The notes beneath the pieces are model-generated. The model was not told the origin of the DNA. It was given only the letters and a program-made list of their open reading frames with translations, and made no database searches. A stretch of DNA of 64,000 nucleotides, taken from NCBI GenBank assembly GCA_000507305.1, contig DF241464.1, forward strand, positions 2,525 to 66,524. Direction: 5' to 3'. The translations under genes were made by a program, and so were the position numbers. The DNA is from Breviolum minutum Mf 1.05b.01. Its lineage: Eukaryota; Sar; Dinophyceae; Suessiales; Symbiodiniaceae. Shown here in pieces: positions 1 to 10,231 of the stretch. Every line of letters begins with the position of its first letter. Positions within the stretch are counted from its first letter, which is position 1.

Positions 1-326
1 GTGTATCCGACCCAATATTCCATCGAACTGTAGAAGACCGAGGCCAGAGATTCATACTGAGGAACATGGGAGAAATATGAGTTCCAAACAGCTCCCTGGC
101 GATCAGCTGATTCTTGCTGGATGTCACGGTAGCCCAGAGTAGGGCCGTGAGACCGAGCACGATCACCAGCACTGCCACAACAAATCGTGATACCGTGATG
201 AGGCGAACGGTCAGAATCGACATCGGGGAGCCACATACGAAGGGAGGCATTGTCAGGCCAGCGGCCAGCAAATGGTGTTGTTAGGTTTTGTGAGGAGGGT
301 GGCGGCTGAAGGCTAATTTTCTAGTG

Positions 327-1431
327 CTAGAAAGTCGCTGAGAAAGTTGTCCGGGAGCGCATTGGGTGTGACAGAAGGATCGGCAAAGGAGACCTTATCG
401 TGCGTGTCGGGAGAGAAAACGAAATGGTACTGCTTGGCGCCATATCCTCCGAATTCTGTGCCATGTGCACGAGTGTGGTATGGGCCTGTAGTTCATCAGT
501 ACGATGAAAGTACGGAAGGGGCAGTTGAGAGGAGTTGAGGTAAGCTCGAGCATGAGGACCGAGAGTCCAGGCTTGCTGGAAAATACCGGAGACATATTTT
601 TCAGTGCCAGGCCCTAAGGCAGCTCCTAAGGTTACGAAGAACGGAGAAGAAGGACAATCTTCCTCAGTGACATGGTAAAGCCAAGCAACAGGAAAAGGTC
701 GCAAGGCAGCTTTTGCGGTGGTAAGAAGGAGAATAAATAATCTATCTCCTGGAGAAACCGATAAGAAGGCCGGATGTATTGTGCTGAGAATGGTCAAAAG
801 ATCTCCCGGACGAGCCGAGAGATTTGAAAGCGCCGCATTGGGCTCGCCGGTCGTGGTAAAACATGTATATACCAAAAAATCGGAGAGGGTATAGGTCATG
901 GCGATAAAATCGGACTCAGAGGCAGGTGTGTAGCCATAGTAGGGGTGCAATAAAGGGCGAAATGAAGGTCAGCGGTGAGAGATCCTGCTTCCACCGATTC
1001 CCTGGAGGAGGAACATTGTTCGTACGTTGTTTTACGTGCGGTCAGGAGAGCCTCTAAAGCTGTGACAGGCGTGAGGGAGACAAAATCCGTGCGGCCTTCC
1101 ACGGGTTGATCCGTAAAGTTGGTTGCCGGAGGAAGGCGGAGAAAAATGTCTGGACGAACCAAGCTAGTGGTGGAGGAAAAAGTATGGAGGGCAGCAGGCC
1201 GGGGAAAACAAGCAAGGAGGTCATCCACGGCAGAGAAAGTACTGAGAGTATAGTCCGGCGTGCATACCAAAAATGGAAGGGAAGGGTAAAGGCACATTGT
1301 GGCCAAGGCCGTGAAGAGTGGCGCCTATTCCGCACTGGAACAGGTAAACATTGATCAGGGCCAACAGGAACGTATAATGTAAAGTGGAACCGAGTATCAT
1401 AGTTAGTGAAGCACCCAACCAAGTGGGTCAA
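327..1431 (-). pseudogene. Decayed ORF fragments, probably retroelement
   Basis: Three - strand reading frames follow each other here: about 1431-1054, 1306-896 and 950-327, the last being a 207-codon open stretch. Each reads as plausible protein only in part, and the sensible text appears to hop from one frame to the next near 930-960 and 1300, which suggests one longer protein broken by frameshifts. I recognise no domain. The strand is the same as the 424-codon ORF just upstream (in - strand sense) and as the LINE beyond it, so a retroelement origin is the simplest inference. An alternative is an unknown gene with short introns. Confidence 0.35.
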
Positions 1432-1839
1432 CCAAGTGGGAGTGAAGGGACTTACCTGCCAATGAGTGGGCAGGAGAACCTACAATCAAGGTGAGAAAGG
1501 GCGGAGCGGATAAATCGTGGGAGCGTAGCTCAGTCAAAGTAGGATCAATCCTCGCAGAGAAAATCCAGCAGGACGGACAATTTGAAAGGCGAGGAAGAGG
1601 GAGCAGGGAGATAAGTAAGGTGATCAACAGATTCAGGGGCAATTTGCGGCTGACTCATTTTACGGGCATCAGCGAAAGTACTGTCGAGATCGACGAAGCG
1701 GTCAACCAAAGCCTGAAATGGCATGTCTGGCGTGGCAGGAGAGGCATTGGCAGGAGTAGGAAGAGGGTCAGGCGCTTAGAATGCCATGGAAGGGAAAAGC
1801 CATGTAAAGATTTCCCAGCCGGAGTACCGTTTACCCCAT

Positions 1840-3114
1840 CTATTGGTTAGATCCGCGAAGCGGAAGAACAGAGAAGAGAGAGGGCGAAAAGCTTCGGCGA
1901 ACAACTGAAAGAGAGCAGACTTTTGGTCGTTCGATACGAGTCCCTGTGGATCGTGGAGGAGGGTGCACAGTAGGACGCAGTGCCTGAATCTTGAAGCTCC
2001 CGAATGGGAGCGTATCCCCCGCAGGCTCTGCTGGGTCTCCCGCATCCACCTCTATAGCGGGGGCAGGTGTAGCAGCCTCTGGGGAGACGGGAACCGCAGC
2101 TCCAGAATCTAGCGGAGAAGTCATCTCTATGTCAGTACTTCTAGGTGGTGGAGGCGGAGCAGAGGAAGCAGAAAGGAGGTGAGAGGGAGTAGCAGTTTCT
2201 GGTAGTACTGTGGGAGTCGCCACAGTGGGAGCAGTGACTTCCTCGAAGGTTTCGGATTGAGGAGACGGAATCGGCAGCGTAGCCATAGAAGCCGCTGGCA
2301 CCCGTGATTTGACAGCAGGGATGTAAGAAGGAACTTTAGTCGGAGCGGCAGTGGAGATCGGCATAGGAGAGAAGTCACGTTCGCTATCGGGAGCCGCGGG
2401 CCTACGTTTAGAATAAGCAATATATGGGGTCCGTTGGCCGCAGTCTTTTTTGAGGTTGTAGTCGCTATAGGGTGGGACTTTGCCCTGAGCAACCTGGAGG
2501 ACAAGTTCAAGAGCTGTGGTAATACGACGAGTAACGTTGTCAGGTACCGCAGGAATTCCTGTTTGGTTGTTGCGGATGGACGCGAGAAAGGGTGTAAGAG
2601 GACGCTCCTGAAAGAGTCGATCAAGGTGATTGGCAAACTTCCAGCGTACTGTTTGGTTGCTGTGGAAGATAGCAAGAGGGAGGGTTTTATGAAAGATAAC
2701 GCAGTCCCTATTGCTGTCAAGTATTTCAGGGATCTCCTCTTGAACGTGTTCAGACAGTTCCTCGATAACAGCAAAGTTGGCACTATGGGTGTGGATCTTA
2801 CTTCCCGTGGAAAAGGTAGAGATAACTGGATGATAAGGCCAAATGACTCTCCAAGTGCGAGGGTTATCCCCGGTCTCGCCAGTGAATTCCCATTGGGGGA
2901 GGGATGCAAGAAGGTCAGAGACATGCTCTGTATCGGCAGTGTAGAGAGAGAGATGATGGGGATCACGATTGAAGACGCTACCATAGATAGCGTAATAGTT
3001 CTCAGGTGGAAAGGGAACTCGACGATTGGCAATGGTCACGGCGGTATAGGATACCTGATACCAACTTTCAGCATCCGCTGGCCAGGTATCCGGATCATCA
3101 GGGTTGAAATCCAT
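1840..3114 (-). CDS. Unknown 424-aa ORF, possible retroelement ORF1
   Basis: An uninterrupted 424-codon frame begins at the ATG ending at 3114. The N-terminal ~200 residues look globular with mixed composition. Residues ~240-400 are rich in Pro, Ser, Thr and Ala, including a run of six prolines, and look disordered. Near the 3' end, around 1930, sensible sequence seems to continue in another frame (2045-1776), so a frameshift is likely and the native C-terminus may be lost. No known domain is seen. Its leader, in - strand sense, is the hairpin repeat array at 3144-3572. An ORF1-like (gag-like) product of a LINE whose ORF2 would lie beyond base 1 would fit the order and strand. That is inference from context only. 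Confidence 0.45.
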   Translation of the reverse strand: MDFNPDDPDTWPADAESWYQVSYTAVTIANRRVPFPPENYYAIYGSVFNRDPHHLSLYTADTEHVSDLLASLPQWEFTGETGDNPRTWRVIWPYHPVISTFSTGSKIHTHSANFAVIEELSEHVQEEIPEILDSNRDCVIFHKTLPLAIFHSNQTVRWKFANHLDRLFQERPLTPFLASIRNNQTGIPAVPDNVTRRITTALELVLQVAQGKVPPYSDYNLKKDCGQRTPYIAYSKRRPAAPDSERDFSPMPISTAAPTKVPSYIPAVKSRVPAASMATLPIPSPQSETFEEVTAPTVATPTVLPETATPSHLLSASSAPPPPPRSTDIEMTSPLDSGAAVPVSPEAATPAPAIEVDAGDPAEPAGDTLPFGSFKIQALRPTVHPPPRSTGTRIERPKVCSLSVVRRSFSPSLFSVLPLRGSNQ

Positions 3115-3143
3115 AGTGAGGGTCGAGCTGTCACAGTCTGGTA

Positions 3144-3572
3144 GTGGGGACTGACCTAAATGGCAGGGAGCCCAAAACCAGTGTGGAAAAGGATGGCGGT
3201 AAATCGGAGAGTGCAGGAAGCAACCAAGGGGGCTGTCCTAAATGGCAGGGAGCCCTTGGTGGCCGATAAATGGAGGAGTATGGGAAAAGGTGGGGGCTGA
3301 CCTAAATGGCAGAGAGCCCACAATTTCCAAATGAGATGGTGTAAAGTGCTACGACGCAAAAGAGAGTATAAAAGATGGAGTTGAAAATGGTTGGTCCCAA
3401 GTAATGGGCGTTGGCAGTGGAAGTCCAATCGGGGGCTGACCTAAATGGCAGAGAGCCCGAAAGGATAGGAGGATCTGAAATTCCAGTCGGGGGCTGACCT
3501 AAATGGCAGGGAGCCCGATAGGAATGAAAGGAGTGTTGCCAATCGGGGGCTGACCTAAATGGCAGAGAGCCC
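3144..3572 (-). repeat. Array of six ~28-bp hairpin-ended repeats
   Basis: Six copies of a ~28-base unit start near 3147, 3228, 3292, 3431, 3489 and 3545. On the + strand each runs GGGGGCTGACCTAAATGGCA then GRGAGCCC. The ends GGGCT and AGCCC can pair as a five-base stem. Copies differ at only one to three positions, while the spacers (about 30 to 110 bases) are unrelated to each other. Three copies are also preceded by a short shared CRATYGG-like flank. A weaker seventh relative may lie at 3630-3650. In - strand sense the array sits just upstream of the 424-codon ORF, so it would be its 5' leader or promoter region. Confidence 0.85.
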
Positions 3573-4353
3573 AAGGAGAGTGTAAGTGGAAATTAGGTGG
3601 AGAGTGAAGCCCCTGTAGGAACAGGGGAAAGAGCCCAAAGGGCAGATGGTGAGGAGACAGCGATCAAAAGACAACAGAAACCTCGGAGGAACCAAGGACA
3701 ACCACAAGGGCCGCCCTTAGAGTGCAAAGAAAGCGGTGGGGAGGTAGGCCGCCCCGGCTAATGTTTGAGCCACGCTGGAACAAGTAAAACTGCGGGCCAA
3801 AACATTGATTCACTGAAAAAACAGGTGCAAAACCGTGAGTAGCACCAAGTCAGTGACAGTGTTCTAAACGAAAAACTGCTGGAAAAACTAGAGCCCCAAA
3901 TGGGCCAAGAAACGTGACCAACCACACTCCAAGTAACCAACTTATTGACTGCAAAGACACCGGAAAGTGGTGAAATCATAAAATTGAAGCAACTTGATGA
4001 AACAAGACCGTAAAGTCCCCCACGAATATTAAAGCAAAGGATGGTGTGGACAAAAATTGTTTATTTGAGGTTGGAATAAAAAGGTAGCGAGGGACAAGCC
4101 CGCAACGCTAGTATGTACCTCAAAACCCACGATCAGACCAGGGTATCGTAACCGAGCGTATCCAAGGACTCGTCCGGCGTAGTACCTAATGGCGGTGACG
4201 ACGGAGGGCGTGATGACAATGAGGAATCAATAGCGGCGCCCCAGCATAGGGGCAACATAACAACTTACTCCAAGTAAACGTAGTCAGTGACGAAGCAAGT
4301 TACTGATATACAGATCGAAACCGCGGTGCGCGAAACATTACCGCACTGACGCA
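3573..4353. other. Stretch without recognisable gene
   Basis: Apart from a short imperfect hairpin near 3610-3625 (CCCCTG, short loop, CAGGGG), I see no ORF with protein-like composition, no RNA gene and no repeat here. In - strand sense it lies between the A-rich tail of the upstream LINE and the repeat array, so it could be the 5' leader of the next element. Confidence 0.4.
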
Positions 4354-4368
4354 CTTTTTTTTTGTTTT
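4354..4368 (-). other. A-rich 3' tail of LINE
   Basis: On the - strand an A-rich run (AAAAACAAAAAAAAA) lies 10 bases after the stop of the LINE ORF. A short poly(A)-like tail directly after ORF2 is typical of LINE 3' ends and marks the likely boundary of that element. Confidence 0.55.
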
Positions 4369-4378
4369 TGCTTCACCA

Positions 4379-7300
4379 TTAATCGTCTATGTCTATGACT
4401 TCCGCCGGAGCAATGGGGCGTATCGCCCGTGTATTCATGGCATTGCGCATCATTCTCTGGAAACCCCGACGTGCTTCCACTTCAGAAAGCGGGGAGTGAG
4501 GCACCGGGGGCGGTATGGAGTGGAAAGGAGGAGGGTCAGGAGGAGGAGGAGCAGGAAGTTGAAAGAGTTGCCAGGCACTCTGGTATAGAGCTGTGCAAGG
4601 ACGGACTTTGATAAGGAGAGGGCGCTCGCCCAGGTTGAGTGCGGACGTGGCATGTCGGTTGGCTGCGATGATTAAAGATTCCGGTGGCGGGGGAGAGAGC
4701 CAAATACCATCATGCAACCAAATAAGGCTGGAGGTCGCATGATAGGATAAAATATAGGAAGTAAAGGATTTGAGCCAGAGGGTCTCCGGGTGCTCCATAG
4801 TATGGAAGAAAAGGTTCGCAGAAGTAATGGAAGACAAGGTACGTGGGCCGAATGAGGAGTTAAGGGCCTCTATGAGGCGAGGTTTGGTTTGAGAGATCTG
4901 ATGTAAAATGGCTCGAGTAGGCCGGGAAGGCCAGTAACCCCTGCCGCGGTAGTACAAGAGAGTAGCCTCCAGAGAGGAATTAAGGAGGATTGTAGGCAAG
5001 TCCTTAGGAGCAGTAGGGTAGGATTCAAGGAATCCAGAGTTAGAAGCAAGGAAATCTGCTTTAAGGAGGTCCCGAAGTTGATCAACTAAGGGAAGGGAAA
5101 TGCCGAGGAGAGAGAAGGCGAACCGTTGAAATAACTGATAGTGGGAGCCAGAAATGTCAATTTCAACATGTGAGCGACCAAACAAAAGGGCACGATAATG
5201 CCGAGAGAGCTTGGAGGCCCCAATTGCTAGGGGGTAAAGGCGACCTTTCTGATCATCAGCGGTGGGGCGATAAAGAACCGAGAGCGATGTGAGGGAGGAA
5301 GGACCCTTCTGAAGGGCACGGAGGTAACGCTGGAGCGGAGGGGACTGGACAGCTCTACGAGCCAATTGAGGAAAGGCGGAAAGCGGAAGGTCAGGAGATT
5401 CCTGGAAGGTAAAAGCAGAGGATGGAGGTAGAAGTGTAAGAGGAGTGGGAGGCGAGTATAGGGGAGAAAGGGAAGGCGGAAGTGGGAAAAAGAAAGGAGA
5501 AAGAGAATAAGGCAACAGATCAGGTGTAAGGGATTGTTTAGCGTAATCACGGGCGATGCCCGCCAGGAAGTCCGCACATTTATTGAATTCCCTCGGAGTG
5601 TAACTCCATATAATAGGGGGAAGAGAGAAAGCAAGGGCATGTTGTGCTTCACTGAGGAGCTTTTGGAGGTCCACTCGGCGTAGTTTACCAACGGAGTTCA
5701 TGAAGTCAATAATAGGGCGGTTGTCACCTTTGATAAGTATACGAGTTGGACGGTGTTGCGGAAAGTGCCGGGCAGCCATAAGTACCGCGTGGGCTGCACC
5801 AACGGTTTCCGCGTAAGCGGCATCAGGACATGGGAAGAGAGGGACAGCAAAGGTGTCTAAAAGAGTAAGACCTTGGGTGGTGTGCTTCCACAAAACAATG
5901 CCGGAACCACCCACACGGTGTTCACGAAAGGCTCCACCGTCAAACTGAATGACGAAATCTAGGTGGTCAACTGGTGGATCACCAACATATAAGGGAGTGT
6001 CGGCGGAAAGGTCGACCAGGGAGGTAAGGTAACCGTGAACACTACCGCAGGCACATAATTTGAATTGGATGTAACAATTAGGAGGACGAGAGACTAGGGA
6101 TTGAAATTTATGTAAGGTGCGTGGAAGAGGAGAGGTAGGCGGAAAGACTGCGAGAACAGATTGAGCGGCTACAGCGTGGGAGGCGACCTGGGTATGTCCA
6201 TAATAAATTGGAAAACCTTCACGCTCGATAGTGAGGAGTTTGGAGTGGACAAAATTACGGAAGCAACCTTGAATTACAGGAGGAGGAGCTAGAGGAGTAA
6301 TGTGGGCAGGACGAAACGCCAAGGGAATAAGGGAATAAACGCGGTCCAACAGGTGTTGTGTAGTACGTATAGGATCGTCGAGAGTAAAGTTTGGAGAGGC
6401 AAGAGAGGGAGGAGGCAGGCCAGAACGTTCGTGAACAAACTGGCGAGTACCAACCCAAAGAGCTCCAATCATGGCCAATTTTGAGGCAGAGAAAGTGGGC
6501 CGCAAGGACCAGTCGTACGTACGCCAGGGTCGGTTGAGCAATACGCTGCCAACCAAGGCAGGGATAGGGCAAAAACGTAGCCAGTGTTGAACTGAATTAT
6601 CACCATGTCCGCATAGGACACAGGGGAGGTCAATCCAAGAACGGAGTGCTGGATCAAGGTGATCAAGGCTGTGGAGAGGGGCACCCTGTCGAGGGCACCA
6701 GATAGGAGATATAGCAGGAGGCAAAGGGGGATGCGGATAGCGATCACAAAAACGATCAAAGCTAGACGCTGCAAAGGTTTTACTTATAATGGTCCATTGG
6801 TTGGAGTTAAGGAGGTGGTCCGAGGCAACAGCGCCTGCGCGGAAACCGTCGGGGTATAACGAGGAATATTTGCCGCAACCGCACCTACAGGAAGTGCGGC
6901 GGGTAAAGTGCGGGCGCAAACGAAAGTGGAGGTCTGGTTCGGAATCAATAGACCATCGCAAAATCGCAAGACGAGCAAAGGGAGGAATGACCTTAATAGG
7001 GGTAGCGTGTAATGTGTCAAGAGTAGTGGATGAAGAATCTCCCAGCCAATCCACTTGCGAAATACGGAGCCGAAGAAAAGATCGGGTGTCCGCATGCAGC
7101 ATTTGTAGAACATGCGCTTTGAAGGTGCGAGTAACCAAGCGAGAAAGTTGGTATGGAGGGGGACAATCCGCGACGAAGCGATGGAGCTGTTGAGAAAAGG
7201 GTTCCTTATTAAAGCTGTCGGCCGTAACTGTTTCAGAGCGAATAGAATCGAGGCCTTCCATGAGCCTTTTTGGTAACCGTGGAAGGTAAGGAGTAAGGCC

Positions 7301-10210
7301 ACAAAGCCAAAGGACAATGTCTAATCCGTATAAACGGATGCATAAGCCCAACATGGATGAGAGGAGAAAAATCTTAGGACAGTGTAGAATACCGAGTTTG
7401 AGGTAAGTTACCACGCCAGGGAGATGTTTTGCCTGTATCCAGGCGCGTTTGCACAAGTGCTGACGAATCAGCCGGTAGTAATTCGCCACATAGTGTGAGG
7501 AAGGGAGAAGAGTAGAATGATGATAGTGAGGAAGTGATAATACATAAAAAGAGAGAAAGAGGGTACGTTCGCGAAAGGAAAGACCCAAATTAGTGCCAGC
7601 TTTTACACGCTGATTCATCCGCGAAACAGCGGTGTTAAGTTGCGCTTTTTCAATGTGGGCTCTAGCCACATGTGGAAGAGGAGATAATAAGTCACCCTGG
7701 AGGGAGAAACGCGGAGTAACTGCATGTAAGGGAGAATGCAGATGAAGGCCAAGCATAGTGGCATTGGGCTTAACTATTTTGACCCCAAAAGGGGTAGAGT
7801 CAAGAAATTCTAATTGTTGTGGGGAGAGAACAGAATTAGAAAGGAGGAAGGTTTTACATTTGCATTTGCATTCCGCAGTATGTAGATAAGATAATAGAAA
7901 CGGGTGGCTAGGGCATTGAACAGTATCGCCAATGAGAAGTAAATTGGAAGACAGCGTAACAGCACGGTTGCCGCAACGCAAGCGCACAACCGGAGCAAGA
8001 GGGGAATCCCCGAGAGCAGCAAAAAGAGAGTGATGTCCTTGAGTGACGAATTCCATGGAGGAGAATATAGGAGAGGGAGGCTCCGGAATGTGAACAGATT
8101 CGACTTGATAACAAGAGTGGGAGAGCACTAAAAAGCCTGCAGTGGCCATGGATTGCAACAAAGTTTCCGCTGCATAGATCCAAGATAATCCAATTCCTCC
8201 GGTGGCATTGTCGTCCATGTAACCTTTGTTAACAATAATATCAGGAATACGGTTCACGTGGTGGTACCACGGGTCCATAGCGATGCAGAAAAGGAGAACG
8301 CTGAAGGCCCTGCCCATGTCTACCCCAATGTTAATCGGGAGGGAGGGACGGAAGGTGGAGCCTATTTTATGCAAGACTTTGCGACCAAATAGGATGTGGC
8401 GGCAGTAACAAATGATCCAATAAGTTACCCCTCTGGCTGCCAACACGTGGATGATCCAGTGGGGGTTGACGCGTTCAAATGCTTTAGCGAGATCTGATAG
8501 GAGGACGCAATGAATAGCATCCTGGGAGTCCAGAAACTGCTGGACTGCAAGATAGTTGCCTTGAGGTTCACGGAAAAGGTTGAGTAGCGCTTGAGCTGGA
8601 TGTAGATGTCCTATGAGCGTTTGACAGAATAAGGTATACGCCGCCCTGTCAACAATGCGATCACAGGTATTGGGTAATCCCAGCGGCCTATAATTATCAG
8701 CGTATTCTCCCTGATCAGCTTTGGGGATAAAAACAAGAGCTTGAGTAGGCGGAGAGACTTTGCGGTGTAATATGTTTTGAAAGTGGTGAGATAATGAAGT
8801 GGTAGAGATGGAAGGGCAAACTCGCCAGGCGGCGTATGGGATACCATCCGCGCCAGGAGCAGAATCCGGAGAGGTTACGATGGCGCGATAGAAGTCATCA
8901 TATGTAGGAGGGAGACAAGGGGAAAGTGGAGAGGTAGAAGAGGCGTAATCGTGGAGGAGAGAGGACCAGGAAGGGTCATAAGGGCATGGATATTCCTGCC
9001 AAAAGGATCTTGTGGCGCGCAATGCACGATCAAGGTCAGCAGTGGTTTTACAAATGTCGCCAGTAGCGGAGCGAATAATACCCGTATGACGTGCAATTTT
9101 AGGAGCAGCATTGCGACATTTGTGCCATGTATGACTGGGAGGAGTAGAGAACTGAGACCGAGAAATGGGTTTATCAACGGAGGCAAATAATATATCGTAT
9201 TGTGTAAGAAGGCGGGATAATAGAATGATGGGAACGGACACGAAGGTGTCATGGATAATGGGATACGATGAAGATACAGTAGGGAAGTGTGAAATTAACC
9301 ATTCCCAAGAGGGGCGAGGGACGATACATTGTAAAGACTTGGGGTCACGGAGTTTGCGTTGTAATAGGTTGTAATGATAAGATGGCGAAGGAGGAGTAAT
9401 GAGACGAGAGGAGTGACGCCACCAGGACCAAATGGCTGCTTTGACAGAAAGTAATGATGGAGAAGATAAGGACAGTAGGGAGCGGATGAGGGGTTGTAAG
9501 TTATTTGCAGAATTGGAGTTATTGAGGATTTGGGAGGAAGGAGGTAGATAGAACGCACTGGTAGGAATTGTGGGGGCGGGGAGATCATCTGAAGATGTGG
9601 CAATAGAAGTGATACGGGGGAACTTACAGATGTGGATTCCGTGTCCAACAGGTTGATATTTGGGCCAAAATGTAAAACGTTTAGAGGAGGAGAGTAGCTG
9701 ATGAAAATCAGCAGGAGTTTGCATGAGAAAAAAGTCAAGTGGTGCTTGATATCCATTGTGCTGACGATATGAATTCTGGAGAGGAGGAGAAGGGCAGTCG
9801 AGCTCGGCCAAGATGGAACCGAAAAGGTCTGGAGCTCGAGAAGGTAATTTATTAAAATCACCACCGACAATGCGAATCGCATTCTTACGACTATCGACAG
9901 ATTTGAGATGTTTGAGAAGAGTAGAGGCTAGAGATTGCACATTATCAGGATGTAAATAAACATTTATGACTTCACATTGATAGCCTTGCAATAAAAATTT
10001 GGAAGAGAGAATAAACCCCGGAGCGATGGTGACAGAGGAGGTGGGAGCAAGATGTCTAGGAAAGAAAGTGGCGACCCCGCTAGATCCAGTGGAGGTGGCA
10101 GGTGAGTGCGCAATATGACAAAATGGGGCTTTGCCTAATAAATAATTGAGTTGGATAGATGTCCAACGAGTTTCCTGCACAAAACAAATGTGTGATTTGG
10201 CGAGCTTCAA
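4379..10210 (-). CDS. LINE ORF2: endonuclease, reverse transcriptase, RNase H, extra C-terminal domain
   Basis: This intact 1943-codon frame encodes a non-LTR retrotransposon polyprotein. Residues 1-~230 resemble an exonuclease-endonuclease-phosphatase fold (QETRW near residue 12, GGDFN near 115). The reverse transcriptase follows, with motif A as SDLAKAF, motif B as GVDMGRAFS (M where many LINEs have Q) and motif C as YMDD near residue 663. A CX2CX8HX4C finger (CVLCGHGDNSVQHW onward) lies near 1205. RNase H is near 1420-1530, with FDGG, AETVGA, KGDN and REFNKCADFLA supplying D, E, D and D. After it about 400 residues remain, including EIDISGSHYQ near 1682 and WLHDGIW near 1833. The acidic residues needed for copying are present, so the element could be young. 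The first Met is at the start of the endonuclease domain, so the start looks right. The + strand neighbours are unrelated. Confidence 0.93.
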   Translation of the reverse strand: MKLAKSHICFVQETRWTSIQLNYLLGKAPFCHIAHSPATSTGSSGVATFFPRHLAPTSSVTIAPGFILSSKFLLQGYQCEVINVYLHPDNVQSLASTLLKHLKSVDSRKNAIRIVGGDFNKLPSRAPDLFGSILAELDCPSPPLQNSYRQHNGYQAPLDFFLMQTPADFHQLLSSSKRFTFWPKYQPVGHGIHICKFPRITSIATSSDDLPAPTIPTSAFYLPPSSQILNNSNSANNLQPLIRSLLSLSSPSLLSVKAAIWSWWRHSSRLITPPSPSYHYNLLQRKLRDPKSLQCIVPRPSWEWLISHFPTVSSSYPIIHDTFVSVPIILLSRLLTQYDILFASVDKPISRSQFSTPPSHTWHKCRNAAPKIARHTGIIRSATGDICKTTADLDRALRATRSFWQEYPCPYDPSWSSLLHDYASSTSPLSPCLPPTYDDFYRAIVTSPDSAPGADGIPYAAWRVCPSISTTSLSHHFQNILHRKVSPPTQALVFIPKADQGEYADNYRPLGLPNTCDRIVDRAAYTLFCQTLIGHLHPAQALLNLFREPQGNYLAVQQFLDSQDAIHCVLLSDLAKAFERVNPHWIIHVLAARGVTYWIICYCRHILFGRKVLHKIGSTFRPSLPINIGVDMGRAFSVLLFCIAMDPWYHHVNRIPDIIVNKGYMDDNATGGIGLSWIYAAETLLQSMATAGFLVLSHSCYQVESVHIPEPPSPIFSSMEFVTQGHHSLFAALGDSPLAPVVRLRCGNRAVTLSSNLLLIGDTVQCPSHPFLLSYLHTAECKCKCKTFLLSNSVLSPQQLEFLDSTPFGVKIVKPNATMLGLHLHSPLHAVTPRFSLQGDLLSPLPHVARAHIEKAQLNTAVSRMNQRVKAGTNLGLSFRERTLFLSFYVLSLPHYHHSTLLPSSHYVANYYRLIRQHLCKRAWIQAKHLPGVVTYLKLGILHCPKIFLLSSMLGLCIRLYGLDIVLWLCGLTPYLPRLPKRLMEGLDSIRSETVTADSFNKEPFSQQLHRFVADCPPPYQLSRLVTRTFKAHVLQMLHADTRSFLRLRISQVDWLGDSSSTTLDTLHATPIKVIPPFARLAILRWSIDSEPDLHFRLRPHFTRRTSCRCGCGKYSSLYPDGFRAGAVASDHLLNSNQWTIISKTFAASSFDRFCDRYPHPPLPPAISPIWCPRQGAPLHSLDHLDPALRSWIDLPCVLCGHGDNSVQHWLRFCPIPALVGSVLLNRPWRTYDWSLRPTFSASKLAMIGALWVGTRQFVHERSGLPPPSLASPNFTLDDPIRTTQHLLDRVYSLIPLAFRPAHITPLAPPPVIQGCFRNFVHSKLLTIEREGFPIYYGHTQVASHAVAAQSVLAVFPPTSPLPRTLHKFQSLVSRPPNCYIQFKLCACGSVHGYLTSLVDLSADTPLYVGDPPVDHLDFVIQFDGGAFREHRVGGSGIVLWKHTTQGLTLLDTFAVPLFPCPDAAYAETVGAAHAVLMAARHFPQHRPTRILIKGDNRPIIDFMNSVGKLRRVDLQKLLSEAQHALAFSLPPIIWSYTPREFNKCADFLAGIARDYAKQSLTPDLLPYSLSPFFFPLPPSLSPLYSPPTPLTLLPPSSAFTFQESPDLPLSAFPQLARRAVQSPPLQRYLRALQKGPSSLTSLSVLYRPTADDQKGRLYPLAIGASKLSRHYRALLFGRSHVEIDISGSHYQLFQRFAFSLLGISLPLVDQLRDLLKADFLASNSGFLESYPTAPKDLPTILLNSSLEATLLYYRGRGYWPSRPTRAILHQISQTKPRLIEALNSSFGPRTLSSITSANLFFHTMEHPETLWLKSFTSYILSYHATSSLIWLHDGIWLSPPPPESLIIAANRHATSALNLGERPLLIKVRPCTALYQSAWQLFQLPAPPPPDPPPFHSIPPPVPHSPLSEVEARRGFQRMMRNAMNTRAIRPIAPAEVIDIDD

Positions 10211-10230
10211 AATGTGATTAATTTTGGGAG

Positions 10231-10231
10231 N
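10231..10231. other. Single ambiguous base at copy junction
   Basis: One n lies exactly where the 5' end of the intact LINE ORF region meets the internal end of the second, partial copy. Just after it a 24-base stretch is duplicated in tandem (10256-10303). The single n suggests an assembly join, so the head-to-tail order of the two copies should be treated with care. Confidence 0.8.

Noticed and set aside
3144..3572. CRISPR array (repeats with unique spacers)
   Set aside because: Spacers vary from 30 to 110 bases, there are no cas genes, and the surroundings are eukaryotic retroelement and intron-rich genes.
5227..9882. Other frames of 60-195 codons on both strands
   Set aside because: They overlap the intact LINE ORF and show no protein character of their own.
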